Origin: Methanosarcina sp. 2.H.T.1A.6
GTDB lineage: Archaea; Halobacteriota; Methanosarcinia; Methanosarcinales; Methanosarcinaceae
Direction: 5' to 3'
DNA: 64,000 nt
NCBI RefSeq assembly: GCF_000979455.1
Contig: NZ_JJOY01000041.1
Location: 31,220-95,219, forward strand
Positions 54,188-62,962 of this stretch are shown piece by piece. Position 1 is the first letter of the stretch. The number at the start of each line of letters is the position of its first letter. A program made the translations under genes and the position numbers. The notes beneath the pieces are model-generated. The model saw only the letters and a program-made list of their open reading frames with translations, ran no database searches and was not told the origin of the DNA.

Positions 54188-54868
54188 TCAGTCAGAAACA
54201 ACATGTTCAAAGACCAGATGCGAGATTACAAAGAACACAAGGTCGTAAACTGCAAGCAGCCTTATTTCAGGAATCAAATTCCCGATGCTGTTTCCGGCAA
54301 GAATTCCGGCAGTTGCTTCCACTGCAGGAATCAGGACAGGCAGGAGTAAAGGCAGGAGAAGGACAGGCAGGAGAAGTTCTCTGGTACGGGTACCAAGGGT
54401 AAGGGCAGAGAGCAGGGTCCCGACAGCAATAAACCCGAAAGTCCCGAGGAAGAGGATGAGCAGGAGCAGGAGCAGGGTTCCGATTCCCAGGCTGTAATTG
54501 AAAAGTATGATAAAGAAGGGCAGGGTTACAGCTTCCATAAGAAATACAATCGCAAGGTTGGAGAGGATTTTTCCGGTATAAATCGCCCCTCTGTCCACAG
54601 GGCAGAGCATAAGTGCTTCAAGACAGCCGTTTTCAGTTTCCATTACGAAGGTCCTGGAAAGCCCGAGCATTCCGGCAAAGGTGAAAGCAATCCAGAGCAC
54701 GCCGGGAGCAAGTTTTTCAACTTTCTCAGTATCCCCTAGAAAATCCCCAAAAGAAATGCTGAAGACCACAAGCACGAGAAGCGAGAAAATGAACATTGAG
54801 TTAAGCATCTGTTTTGTCCGGAACTCGGCTTTAAGGTCTTTTGCAGCGATATAAAAGCTCCGGATCAT
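54188..54868 (-). CDS. ccmB: cytochrome c maturation ABC permease CcmB
   Basis: 226 residues, six membrane helices. Begins with a conserved FYIAAKDLKAEFRTKQMLNS and has GDTEKVEKLAPGVLWIAFTF and GCLEALMLCPVDR, the CcmB signatures. It is the membrane part of the CcmAB complex that releases holo-CcmE. It lies between ccmA and ccmC. Confidence 0.87.
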   Translation of the reverse strand: MIRSFYIAAKDLKAEFRTKQMLNSMFIFSLLVLVVFSISFGDFLGDTEKVEKLAPGVLWIAFTFAGMLGLSRTFVMETENGCLEALMLCPVDRGAIYTGKILSNLAIVFLMEAVTLPFFIILFNYSLGIGTLLLLLLILFLGTFGFIAVGTLLSALTLGTRTRELLLPVLLLPLLLPVLIPAVEATAGILAGNSIGNLIPEIRLLAVYDLVFFVISHLVFEHVVSD

Positions 54869-54987
54869 TTTTTAAACTCCTGTTTTCACGTTATTTATTA
54901 CTTTATCCTGATTTCAATATTAATCTTTTTATATTTGCATTTTTAATATTTGCACTTTAATCGTGTTTTCGTTCTTAACTTTTGGGC

Positions 54988-55701
54988 TCATGTGAGCATG
55001 GAGCCGCATTTTTCCCTGAATTCCTGAAAACCTGAGAAATTTACCTTAAATCCATCATATACAAACTTTCCTTTATTCAGGATAAGAACCCTGTCGCAGA
55101 GGGCAAAGCCCCTTTCAAGGTCGTGGGAAACCATTAATTTTGTGCTTCCCTGGAATTCAGGGCTTTTGAGGAGATTTTCGAAAACCAGGGAGGCTCCGGG
55201 GTCAAGCCCTGTATAGGGTTCGTCCAGGAGGAGGAGGGAAGGTCTGTGAAGCAGAGCCCTTGCAATGGAAAGCCTCTGTTTCATACCTCTTGAAAAAGTG
55301 CTGACACGTTCGTCCGCTTTTGTTGCAAGCCCGACTTCATTTAAAAGCTGTAAAATTCTCTTTTCGAGTTCCTGACCGTTTATTCCATACATCTTTCCGA
55401 AAAAATGCAGGTTTTCTTTTGCAGTAAGATCTCCGTATAAGTAGGAATCGTGGGAAAGCATCCCTATTTCTTTGCGGACCTTTTCCGGCTCTTCAGTTAT
55501 ATTAAATCCGGACACGAAAACAGAGCCTCCGGTAGGTTCGATCAGGGTTGAGATCAACTTCAAAAGAGTGGTCTTCCCAGCCCCGTTAGGGCCAAAAACA
55601 ACTGCAAATTCGCCTTTTTTGAGGTCAAGGTCAAGGGCTTTCAGGACAGGAGTTTTCCCGAAAACTTTTGATAGTTCCCTTATAGAGACCGCGTTTTCCA
55701 T
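54988..55701 (-). CDS. ccmA: cytochrome c maturation ABC ATPase CcmA
   Basis: 237 residues. Walker A GPNGAGKTTLL, signature FSRGMKQRLSIARALL, Walker B LLLDEPYTGLDP and switch SHDLERG. Its position beside CcmB/C assigns it as CcmA rather than another ABC ATPase. First gene of the minus-strand ccm group. Confidence 0.85.
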   Translation of the reverse strand: MENAVSIRELSKVFGKTPVLKALDLDLKKGEFAVVFGPNGAGKTTLLKLISTLIEPTGGSVFVSGFNITEEPEKVRKEIGMLSHDSYLYGDLTAKENLHFFGKMYGINGQELEKRILQLLNEVGLATKADERVSTFSRGMKQRLSIARALLHRPSLLLLDEPYTGLDPGASLVFENLLKSPEFQGSTKLMVSHDLERGFALCDRVLILNKGKFVYDGFKVNFSGFQEFREKCGSMLT

Positions 55702-55961
55702 CGGACCTACTTTGAGAATCCCTCTAAATTAATCTTTTTATATGGTCTGTGATTTATCGGCCTGTAACTTTGCACTGGATTATAGCTCGGTATAGTCTAA
55801 TGCTGTATAGTCTAATGCTGTATAGTCTGGCTGTCCGAGCATGAAAGTTATAGTCTGATACATGAAAGTTATAGTCTGTGCATGACCTGGTTGTAAATGA
55901 CTTTTTCGCACAGTTCCGTATACTGATTCTGCTTGCAGAACTTGTCTCCAGCAATTATTTA

Positions 55962-56522
55962 TTAAAACTTCCTGAGTATATTCTTCAAAAACCCCTTCTT
56001 TTCGAAGTACTGCTGGTGGTAATCTTCTGCCATATAGAAATCAGAAACCGGTACTATTTCGGTTATGATAGGATTTTTGAAAGCTCCTGACTTCTCGAGT
56101 CCTTCCTTTGAGGCTAGAGCAGCAGCTTTTTGCTCCTCGTTGTGGTAAAAGATCACGGAGCGGTACTGTTTTCCGACATCTTGTCCCTGCCTGTCCTTTG
56201 TTGTAGGGTCATGGACCTTCCAGAAAACATCCAGCAAGGATTGATACGAAACAACTTTGGGATCGAAAATGACCCTTATAGCCTCTGCATGCCCGGTATT
56301 AAGGGTGCAGACCTGCTCGTAAGTAGGCTTTTCAAAATGCCCTCCGCTGTAGCCAACCGCAGTTGCAACCACGCCTTTTACCTGCCGAAAAGCCTCTTCA
56401 ATTCCCCAGAAACAGCCTGCAGCAAAGGTTGCCTTTTCCAGGCCCTCTTCAGGGTTTTCAAATATGTCCGTACTCTCTTCAGGTGTTGCGTTTCTCTGTT
56501 CAGCCTTTTTATTTTCTTCCAC
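55962..56522 (-). CDS. msrA: peptide methionine sulfoxide reductase MsrA
   Basis: 186 residues with the active-site [30 protein letters not shown] and GNQYRSV-like ([12 protein letters not shown]) motifs. It repairs S-methionine sulfoxide. A hydrophilic N-terminal extension of about 27 residues precedes the fold. The C-terminal recycling Cys pair is absent, so it may use another thiol donor. Confidence 0.9.
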   Translation of the reverse strand: MEENKKAEQRNATPEESTDIFENPEEGLEKATFAAGCFWGIEEAFRQVKGVVATAVGYSGGHFEKPTYEQVCTLNTGHAEAIRVIFDPKVVSYQSLLDVFWKVHDPTTKDRQGQDVGKQYRSVIFYHNEEQKAAALASKEGLEKSGAFKNPIITEIVPVSDFYMAEDYHQQYFEKKGFLKNILRKF

Positions 56523-56642
56523 TATCTTCCCCCCAGTCTTAAAGAAAATCAGGTCTGCCTTATGATCAGGGCATATTTCATAATCGAAGCATGCCGCATA
56601 ATAAAAGTATAGCTTACTCAGGATAAGATCCTTTTTCTCGGA

Positions 56643-57236
56643 TCAGGTTTTACCGTATTTCCCCATCAGTTCCCCTTCAGCAATAATATGCCCTATCATT
56701 TCGCTTTCAAGCTCGTTTCTCCCGGACCCTGCTTTGAGCTCAAGCTGCCTGTCCAATGCATAAACTTTGAAGAAGTACCTGTGCGTGCCTGAGGAAGGGC
56801 ATGGACCGCCATAGCCGATCTTCCTGAAGTTATTAATTCCCTCAATCCCGGGGATACTATCCTCCTCTATTTTCGCCACCGGCTCGATATTCCAGACGAC
56901 CCAGTGAGTAAATGGATTCATGGGAGAATCAGGATCGTCCATGATCAATACCAGACTTTCGGCCTCCTCAGGAATGTTAGTAAATTCCAGAGGCGGATTT
57001 ATGTTTTCCCCATTACAGGTATATTTTCGGGGGATAGTACTATTAGATTCAAACGCGCTACTAAAAACCTTTATAATCTGGAGGTCCATATTTTCATCCC
57101 CTTTCCCGGCATCGGAAGACTCTTCATCTGCAGGTGCTTCAATCTGCTCATTTTTAATACATCCCGAAATCAAGAGAACTCCTGCAAACAGGAACATTAA
57201 AACAACTGCTCCGGCTTTTCTGTTCACGTACAGCAC
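56643..57236 (-). CDS. YbhB/YbcL (PEBP) family lipoprotein
   Basis: 197 residues. A signal sequence with a lipobox (LFAGVLLISGCIKNEQ) is followed by an acidic linker and then the PEBP fold: PRKYTCNGENINPPLEFTNI, LVLIMDDPDSPMNPFTHWVV and GGPCPSSGTHRYFFKVYALD. Archaeal members are generally secreted or lipid-anchored; ligand unknown. Confidence 0.87.
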   Translation of the reverse strand: MLYVNRKAGAVVLMFLFAGVLLISGCIKNEQIEAPADEESSDAGKGDENMDLQIIKVFSSAFESNSTIPRKYTCNGENINPPLEFTNIPEEAESLVLIMDDPDSPMNPFTHWVVWNIEPVAKIEEDSIPGIEGINNFRKIGYGGPCPSSGTHRYFFKVYALDRQLELKAGSGRNELESEMIGHIIAEGELMGKYGKT

Positions 57237-57548
57237 CAGTCCCTGCGATCAGAGAAAATTGATTAACACTAATAATGTTAAGGCTGAAGAGATATAACCT
57301 TAAGGATTTTATCTCAAAGCCCAACTTCAAAACTTGAACTTAAAGACCGTAGTCTAAACTAATTTAGAATCAGATCTTAAAGCCCGGGCCTCTTAAAAAA
57401 CTTAAATCCGTCTCCCGGAATTCCCGGGCTACACCATCGGTATCGGTACCTCCGGTAACCTGAAAAACAGGTTTAAAAATAAACTGCAGCCCGGGAACGA
57501 TCTTTAAAGCCATCTCTTGATAAGATGAAGCTCTGAAAGGCAGATAAC

Positions 57549-57755
57549 TCAATCTTCAACTTCAAGAGACTGAATTATATCATTAACTGTAAGCTCCCCT
57601 TTACCTACGCGCCGTACAAGCGGATAGATAAATGCGCAGTCATCAATTGCTGCCCAGCGAGCTTCACCTACGCGTCTTATAACTTCGTTCATAACTTTGC
57701 CACAATCGTTGCAGTATCTTGCATCGCTCTCTGCTTCACAAATTTCGCATTTCAT
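57549..57755 (-). CDS. small zinc-ribbon protein
   Basis: 68 residues from ATG at 57755, 8 nt after GGGGGT (the longer frame start at 57770 lacks a ribosome site). Cys pairs MKCEICEAESDARYCNDCGK form a zinc ribbon; the rest is helical. No family known. Confidence 0.6.
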   Translation of the reverse strand: MKCEICEAESDARYCNDCGKVMNEVIRRVGEARWAAIDDCAFIYPLVRRVGKGELTVNDIIQSLEVED

Positions 57756-58009
57756 AGAAAATACCCCCATAATCTATGTGCCTGTCGAAAATAAATAAAT
57801 TTTGGTGATATGTGAGCATAATTGCACAGTCATTGAAAACCAGGAGCTGAAATTTATTGAAGATACAGGTGTCTTGGTACAGGTGTCTATCCTTTAAAGC
57901 CTTCCAGGTTTTCACCCTCAGCCAGCTCTTATTCTCCCGGGAACTATGGCACTTTCGGGAATCTGATACCTCCGGAGATCTTTTTCAGATAATATAAGGT
58001 AACGACAGT

Positions 58010-58888
58010 TCAGGCAAGGTTGGCAATAATCTCGTTTATCTCCTCTACCCCGGAGCCCTTGACCGTGACCTCTTCTTTGCTGCGCACCCCCAGTCCCAGC
58101 TCCACAGCCCTTTTGATCTGGGGCTGAGCCCAGACTGAGTTCATCTGGATCTTAGGAACCGTGCCCAGGGTTTTAAGAAGGGCAAGTCCTGTAGTGTCGT
58201 TTGCAATCACATCCGGGCTTGCCAGGATAATTCCCGGTTCCCTCAGAGTCCCTATATTCGGGCCGTCGGTTACAAAGCACTTTGTAGCATCCGAGATATA
58301 GAAATCAGGCTTATAAACGAGGTTAGACTCAGCAATCATGTTTCCGAAAAGCACATCCATCCCCTGCCCGTGAGGAAGCTGCCTCCTATCCCGGTCTGCA
58401 GTTATGCTGATCTGGGACTTAAGGCCCATAGTAAACGTTGCAGTCCAATGAGTCTTGATTACCGGAAGAGCAATCGTGTAATCTATTGACTTCAGAAACT
58501 CAGGCACATCAAATCCCCATGGCCAGGAGTAAGCCTTCCCGGGCTCCACATGTTCGCGTTTCATGTGGTCGAATGTCAGAATCTCATCAACTTCCTCAGC
58601 CTCCGCAACCTGCCAGAGCCCCAATCTGTTAAGCACTGCCTCCGTATTCAGGGGGGACATCGACTTCTCAGCCACGATTATTTTTCCAGGATTGCATCTT
58701 TTTACTTCCCTGATAGCGCCCCTCAAAACCTCGGGATTTGTCGAGCCCGGTGCAGGGTCTGCAGTATTTGCGTTCGGCCGGATCAAGACAGTTGACCCGT
58801 CCTTGATTCCAAGCCCACCTGCCAGCTCCACAGCTGTCTTCACGGACTCCAGAGTATCCCGATTTCTTGAAAGTCCAACAATTACCAT
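58010..58888 (-). CDS. DUF362 domain protein
   Basis: 292 residues. Conserved DUF362 blocks: STVLIRPNANTADPAPGSTN, GKIIVAEKSMSPLNTEAVLN, ALPVIKTHWTATFTMGLKSQ, and DTTGLALLKTLG. Function unknown; some DUF362 proteins carry ferredoxin domains but this one has none. Confidence 0.83.
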   Translation of the reverse strand: MVIVGLSRNRDTLESVKTAVELAGGLGIKDGSTVLIRPNANTADPAPGSTNPEVLRGAIREVKRCNPGKIIVAEKSMSPLNTEAVLNRLGLWQVAEAEEVDEILTFDHMKREHVEPGKAYSWPWGFDVPEFLKSIDYTIALPVIKTHWTATFTMGLKSQISITADRDRRQLPHGQGMDVLFGNMIAESNLVYKPDFYISDATKCFVTDGPNIGTLREPGIILASPDVIANDTTGLALLKTLGTVPKIQMNSVWAQPQIKRAVELGLGVRSKEEVTVKGSGVEEINEIIANLA

Positions 58889-59171
58889 ACCAAACTCCCA
58901 TAGAGGAATTGTAACCCGAGGTATAAAAATCAGAAATATAATTGATTTCTGTGTGCTTAAGCAAAGAGCAAACGCTGATTAATCAGTGACATTTTCAAGA
59001 TATCCAAAACCCTCCAGATCTGTCTCCCCCCGCGCGCCGCGCAGGGCTGTAACCGGCCTCCCGGCCAGAGAAATACATTCCCTGAGCATGAAAACCGGCT
59101 TTCAAGCTCCACCAATATTTGTAATTTAGTCCGCTTAAGCGAAGCTCACTGCTGCTATAAGCCATAAATAA
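58889..59171. other. intergenic region upstream of repeat f
   Basis: No gene supported. A GC-rich string CCCCGCGCGCCGCGCAGGGC at about 59027 is notable. The end (59137 on) already matches the sequence before copy c. Confidence 0.4.
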
Positions 59172-59316
59172 GCCCTCTTGAACGCAGCGAAAAGAACCGC
59201 GGGCTGTTGCGATTACATCGCAACTCCCAGAAAATATCAGATTTCCTGAGATCCCGAATCACAACTCGGACGAATTGCAATTCGGGCGAGGCGCAATTCG
59301 GGCGGCGAAACTCGGG
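59172..59316. repeat. dispersed repeat, copy f (longest)
   Basis: Contains GCCCTCTTGAACGCAGCGAA, the GTTGCGA-TTACA-TCGCAAC hairpin, GATTTCCTGAGATCCCGA and three AATTCGGGC units, ending a few bases before the stop codon of the PhoU/TrkA_C gene. Confidence 0.7.
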
Positions 59317-59318
59317 TG

Positions 59319-60518
59319 TTACTGGCGTAACTTGCACTCGCACATCTCTATGAGCGCCACTTCTCCGATTCTTGAACCGCGGGCAATAAGCGTATCTCCT
59401 GCCTGAACAACAGTATTGCCTTTGGGAGCATAGACCCAGCGTTCCGCTCTCTTAATTGCCATTACATGCAACCCGGTTTCGGTTTCGAGTCTCAGTTCCG
59501 AAAAGGTCTTGCCAACTATTGGAGAGCATTTTTCGACCTGGAGCCGTGTGATTACCTCTTCGGAGTTCCGGACTGCAAGGGTTATGATCGGGTGGAGCTC
59601 AATATCCCTGAGAACCGTATCTGCAATCCCGTAGGCAGCATCCGAAATTGCTTCCGAGGCGCTGGCAAGGTGCAGGATTCCCCTGAGCATGTTTACATCT
59701 TCAACGTGTTTTGCAGTTTCAAGCACCCAGTGCTGAAGTTCGTACTTCATGGAATCCATTTCGGACTCAAGGGCGCTGACCTCATATGCGATATCTTCGT
59801 TATCGAAGAGGATAGCAGAGTACGCAAGCCCTACCGAGAGTTCAGACATGTTTTTCATGTCCACGATTATGTCCACGGCATGTTCGAGGTCCTTTAAGAT
59901 CTTATCGTGCTCGATTTCTCTCGGAATAAACTTCCTTGTCGTCGCCATTTGAAAGAAAAGAGGGACACCTTCATCATGCCCCCTGGCGATCAGCACATCT
60001 CCCTGGCGGAGTCGGGTTTCCTTATCAGGATCGTAAATCCAGTCCTCGCTTCTGCGGATCGCAATTACCCACATCCCGGTCTCGATATCAAGCTCGAGGT
60101 CACCAAGAGTGCGCCCGGTCATTACAGATTCTGCAGCAACGGTTGCCCTGACAATGGTTTCTTCGGCTTCCCTGAGGGCTACCTTCAGCTCCATAGGAAT
60201 GCCCATGTTCATGAGAACGATTTTGGCAATGTCGCCTGCAGCGTTTGCTATATTTTCCGAGGATGCAGCAACCTTCAGAACTCCCAGGAGTTCTTCAGCT
60301 TCATCAACCCTGCGCGTGCTTAACATTGCAGCCATCTTCATATTATAGTCGAGGGTATCCATTTTATCTTCAAGGTTAAGCACCTCTTCTGCGATGTCCT
60401 CATCATCATAGACCATTGCAGAATACGCAAGGTCTACCATGAGTTCGGAAGTATCCTTCATCTCAGTCAAAAGGTCTATAAGATTCCTTGGACTGTATCT
60501 GAATTCTTTAGGGAACAT
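59319..60518 (-). CDS. duplicated PhoU-TrkA_C regulator
   Basis: 399 residues, two tandem copies of [PhoU-like helical domain + TrkA_C/RCK_C]. Repeat one about residues 10-200 (SAMVYDDEDIAEEVLNLEDK), repeat two about 205-399 (SAILFDNEDIAYEVSALESE), with GLHVMAIKRAERWVYAPKGN ends. Soluble. TrkA_C domains bind nucleotide-type ligands and gate transporters, so it likely controls the adjacent MgtE-like proteins. Confidence 0.85.
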   Translation of the reverse strand: MFPKEFRYSPRNLIDLLTEMKDTSELMVDLAYSAMVYDDEDIAEEVLNLEDKMDTLDYNMKMAAMLSTRRVDEAEELLGVLKVAASSENIANAAGDIAKIVLMNMGIPMELKVALREAEETIVRATVAAESVMTGRTLGDLELDIETGMWVIAIRRSEDWIYDPDKETRLRQGDVLIARGHDEGVPLFFQMATTRKFIPREIEHDKILKDLEHAVDIIVDMKNMSELSVGLAYSAILFDNEDIAYEVSALESEMDSMKYELQHWVLETAKHVEDVNMLRGILHLASASEAISDAAYGIADTVLRDIELHPIITLAVRNSEEVITRLQVEKCSPIVGKTFSELRLETETGLHVMAIKRAERWVYAPKGNTVVQAGDTLIARGSRIGEVALIEMCECKLRQ

Positions 60519-60668
60519 GGTCTATGTATCAACTCTACCTTATTGTTGGTGTGTATGAGTATATACCTCATAGTAATTATTAATTTTCGAATTATTCTGA
60601 ATTGGAAGGCTTAATAGATTAAATAAAAATATTCTGGATAAAAGTAATAATATTAAGTCGCATCCCAT

Positions 60669-61247
60669 TTATATAATTTCCAGCAAATGCAGGGCTGTGA
60701 AGATCCCCATAACCCCTACGAGGTCTCCAAGACTTGCTATTAAAGGGATAACAGTATCATCAGGATCTATCCCGAAGCGGTGAGAAGCAAAGGCGATTAC
60801 AACTGTAGCAGAGTATACAACTGTAAGTTCTATAACAACTGCAATAAGGCTGATTTCCAGCAGGGTAATGAAAGGCATCCCAAACCCCATAAGTTTGCTT
60901 GCAAAGAAAACCAGCACACTGACAGAAATCGAAGAAACAAAGCCCACAATTGATGCTGCAATAACGCTGTTATGGACCACAGGGTTCCTGTAAATCCGGT
61001 CCCCAAGTCCCATGTGGAAAGCCGATGAGAGTCTGGCACCCAGCATACTGCCTGTATCGCCCCCGATCTTGATAAGGGAAGGAATAAGGATCAGGATTGC
61101 AGGCATGGAAAGCAGGCTGTTTTCTCTTGTGTTAAGTATCTGCCCGACAATGATTCCTATTACGCAGGTGACCGAAAGAACGGGAAGCCCGCGCTGGATA
61201 ATGCCTCTTACAGTGTAATAGCTGGTCTGTTTCCCGGTTTTTCTCAA
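60669..61247 (-). CDS. MgtE-type integral membrane half-protein, second gene
   Basis: 192 residues, five membrane helices; corresponds to the C-terminal membrane domain of MgtE Mg2+ channels (PSLIKIGGDTGSMLGARLSS). No CBS or N domain. Its ATG overlaps the stop of the previous gene by 4 bp (ATGA). Confidence 0.82.
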   Translation of the reverse strand: MRKTGKQTSYYTVRGIIQRGLPVLSVTCVIGIIVGQILNTRENSLLSMPAILILIPSLIKIGGDTGSMLGARLSSAFHMGLGDRIYRNPVVHNSVIAASIVGFVSSISVSVLVFFASKLMGFGMPFITLLEISLIAVVIELTVVYSATVVIAFASHRFGIDPDDTVIPLIASLGDLVGVMGIFTALHLLEII

Positions 61248-61870
61248 AGCATCACCACCAGTTTTGCCGAGAGAAAAAGCATGAACATGGAAACGATATC
61301 CCCGATAGTTGCAATTGAAGGCGTAACAACATTATCGGGATCGAAACCGAACCTGAACATACCTATGGCAAGCAGGACAGCAACAAAAGAGAGGATTACT
61401 CCGGAAGTAAGGGCAGAAATCACACAGATAAGGATAAGTTTGAAAGCTCCCGCACTTTCAAAACCCAGGGCGAGGGTGACAAAATGCCCTAAAAACCCGA
61501 GCAAGATCGCCATAAAAAAACCAAGAAGAAGAGAACCTGAAATATTATTTGTCAGCTCAGGGTTGTTCCTGTCTATGTCAGTGATCAACCCCATATGGAT
61601 TGCACTGCCTAGCCTCGAACCAAGGGTTGAGGAAATATTCCCGCGCAGCCCGAGCACGCCAGGATAAATAACAATTAATCCGGGAATCATTTCAAGTTCG
61701 CTGGTCATTCCTGAAAAAATGACCCCTGCGATAACCCCTCCTACAGTCGCCATAAGTTCAAAAGGCAGCGCCTCACGTACTATTGAAGAGACACTCGCGT
61801 ACTCGCTGAGATACTTGTCTCTAAACTGGGATTCGAAGATGTCCTCATCCCTGTGCGACTCGGGAGGCAT
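61244..61870 (-). CDS. MgtE-type integral membrane half-protein, first gene
   Basis: 208 residues, five membrane helices, same MgtE membrane domain (VIYPGVLGLRGNISSTLGSR) with an N-terminal hydrophilic lead. With the second gene it would assemble a heterodimeric MgtE-like pore or transporter; the PhoU/TrkA_C protein replaces the usual N and CBS regulatory domains. Divalent cation specificity is inferred. Confidence 0.82.
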   Translation of the reverse strand: MPPESHRDEDIFESQFRDKYLSEYASVSSIVREALPFELMATVGGVIAGVIFSGMTSELEMIPGLIVIYPGVLGLRGNISSTLGSRLGSAIHMGLITDIDRNNPELTNNISGSLLLGFFMAILLGFLGHFVTLALGFESAGAFKLILICVISALTSGVILSFVAVLLAIGMFRFGFDPDNVVTPSIATIGDIVSMFMLFLSAKLVVML

Positions 61871-62580
61871 GCGGTTGTATAATACGCTGATATTATTAAA
61901 ATAATAGGGAACTTTCGAAAAGTGAGTATGTGAAAAAAAAATTTATTTCAAGTCTGTACAAAATAATAGAAAAAAACTCAATCTTAGTTATTGAAGGTGG
62001 CAATTTTCCCGACATTACGAAGAATAAGGTCGGATAAGTCCCAACCTTATATTTTACCAAATCTTGAAGTTTTTGTCGTTTTTGCTGTTACTTTGTAAAA
62101 TACAGAACGCAGTTCAGGGAAAAATTTCTGAACTGACAAAGAGAAAAAGTTTTGATGTGGGGAAATTCGGACTGGTTGGAGGGCGCGAAGCCTGCAAACT
62201 GTATAAAGTGGATTTATTTACAGGCTCATAGGAAGGAAGAAAGGATGAAACCATGTCATGCTATTCTTTTTATTATATAATTGCATGAATGCGAATGGAA
62301 GGATGTTTAGATATATAGTTTCTGGCCAGATCATCGAACTATCAAAGATTCAGAGTAATTGCAGACTCAAAATGAGTATGAAAAACGGATAGTTAGAGAG
62401 GATGGTCGGAAAACTTATAAGGAGATAACTAAGAGGAATTCATGGAGTTCAAAAGTATTTCCCGTACCACACGAACTCCATAAAATACACCCTAAAAGGC
62501 AGTGATTATGTTAGCTTTGCCTGTATTTAAGCTTGCCTGATCCTGCCTCCTAAGGGAAAAACAACTTAGGAGTTAGACGA
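61871..62580. other. gene-free region
   Basis: About 700 bp, AT-rich, with a short inverted repeat at 62440-62485 (GGAGTTC / GAACTCC). No gene supported. Confidence 0.4.
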
Positions 62581-62661
62581 ATGATTAAGAACAAAATTAC
62601 GATAAGCATACTTCTTTTGATAATACACGTGATAAATCTTGGCGGCATCAAAATAATTTAA
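62581..62661 (+). CDS. candidate 26-residue hydrophobic micropeptide
   Basis: ATG after TTAGGAGTTAG (GGAG 9-12 nt upstream) opens 26 codons: MIKNKITISILLLIIHVINL, then GGIKII. Single hydrophobic helix, like a signal peptide with nothing after. It may be a micropeptide or the decayed start of a secreted-protein gene like the one at 62963. Confidence 0.3.
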   Translation: MIKNKITISILLLIIHVINLGGIKII

Positions 62662-62962
62662 GTTGTCATTAACTCTAAGAGCTTGAAATCACAGAAATTT
62701 TCATGCGTCTTCGGCTAAGGGAGGAATCCTGGTAAATTGCTCTATTTCTGTAACATTTTTCAAAAGCAAATATTGATGTAAAGTTGGAACAGGGCATCGA
62801 TTTTAGTTTTGATGTTAGAAACTTGGGATTATTTTTTGCTCTAAAATCGATAGCATACATACAAGAAAATTCCTTAACCGATGACCAATGCAGAAATTTT
62901 ACATTATAAAGTGTTGGGATTAGTTTTGTCTTTCTTTAGTTAATTAAGCATGGAGCAGTTAT

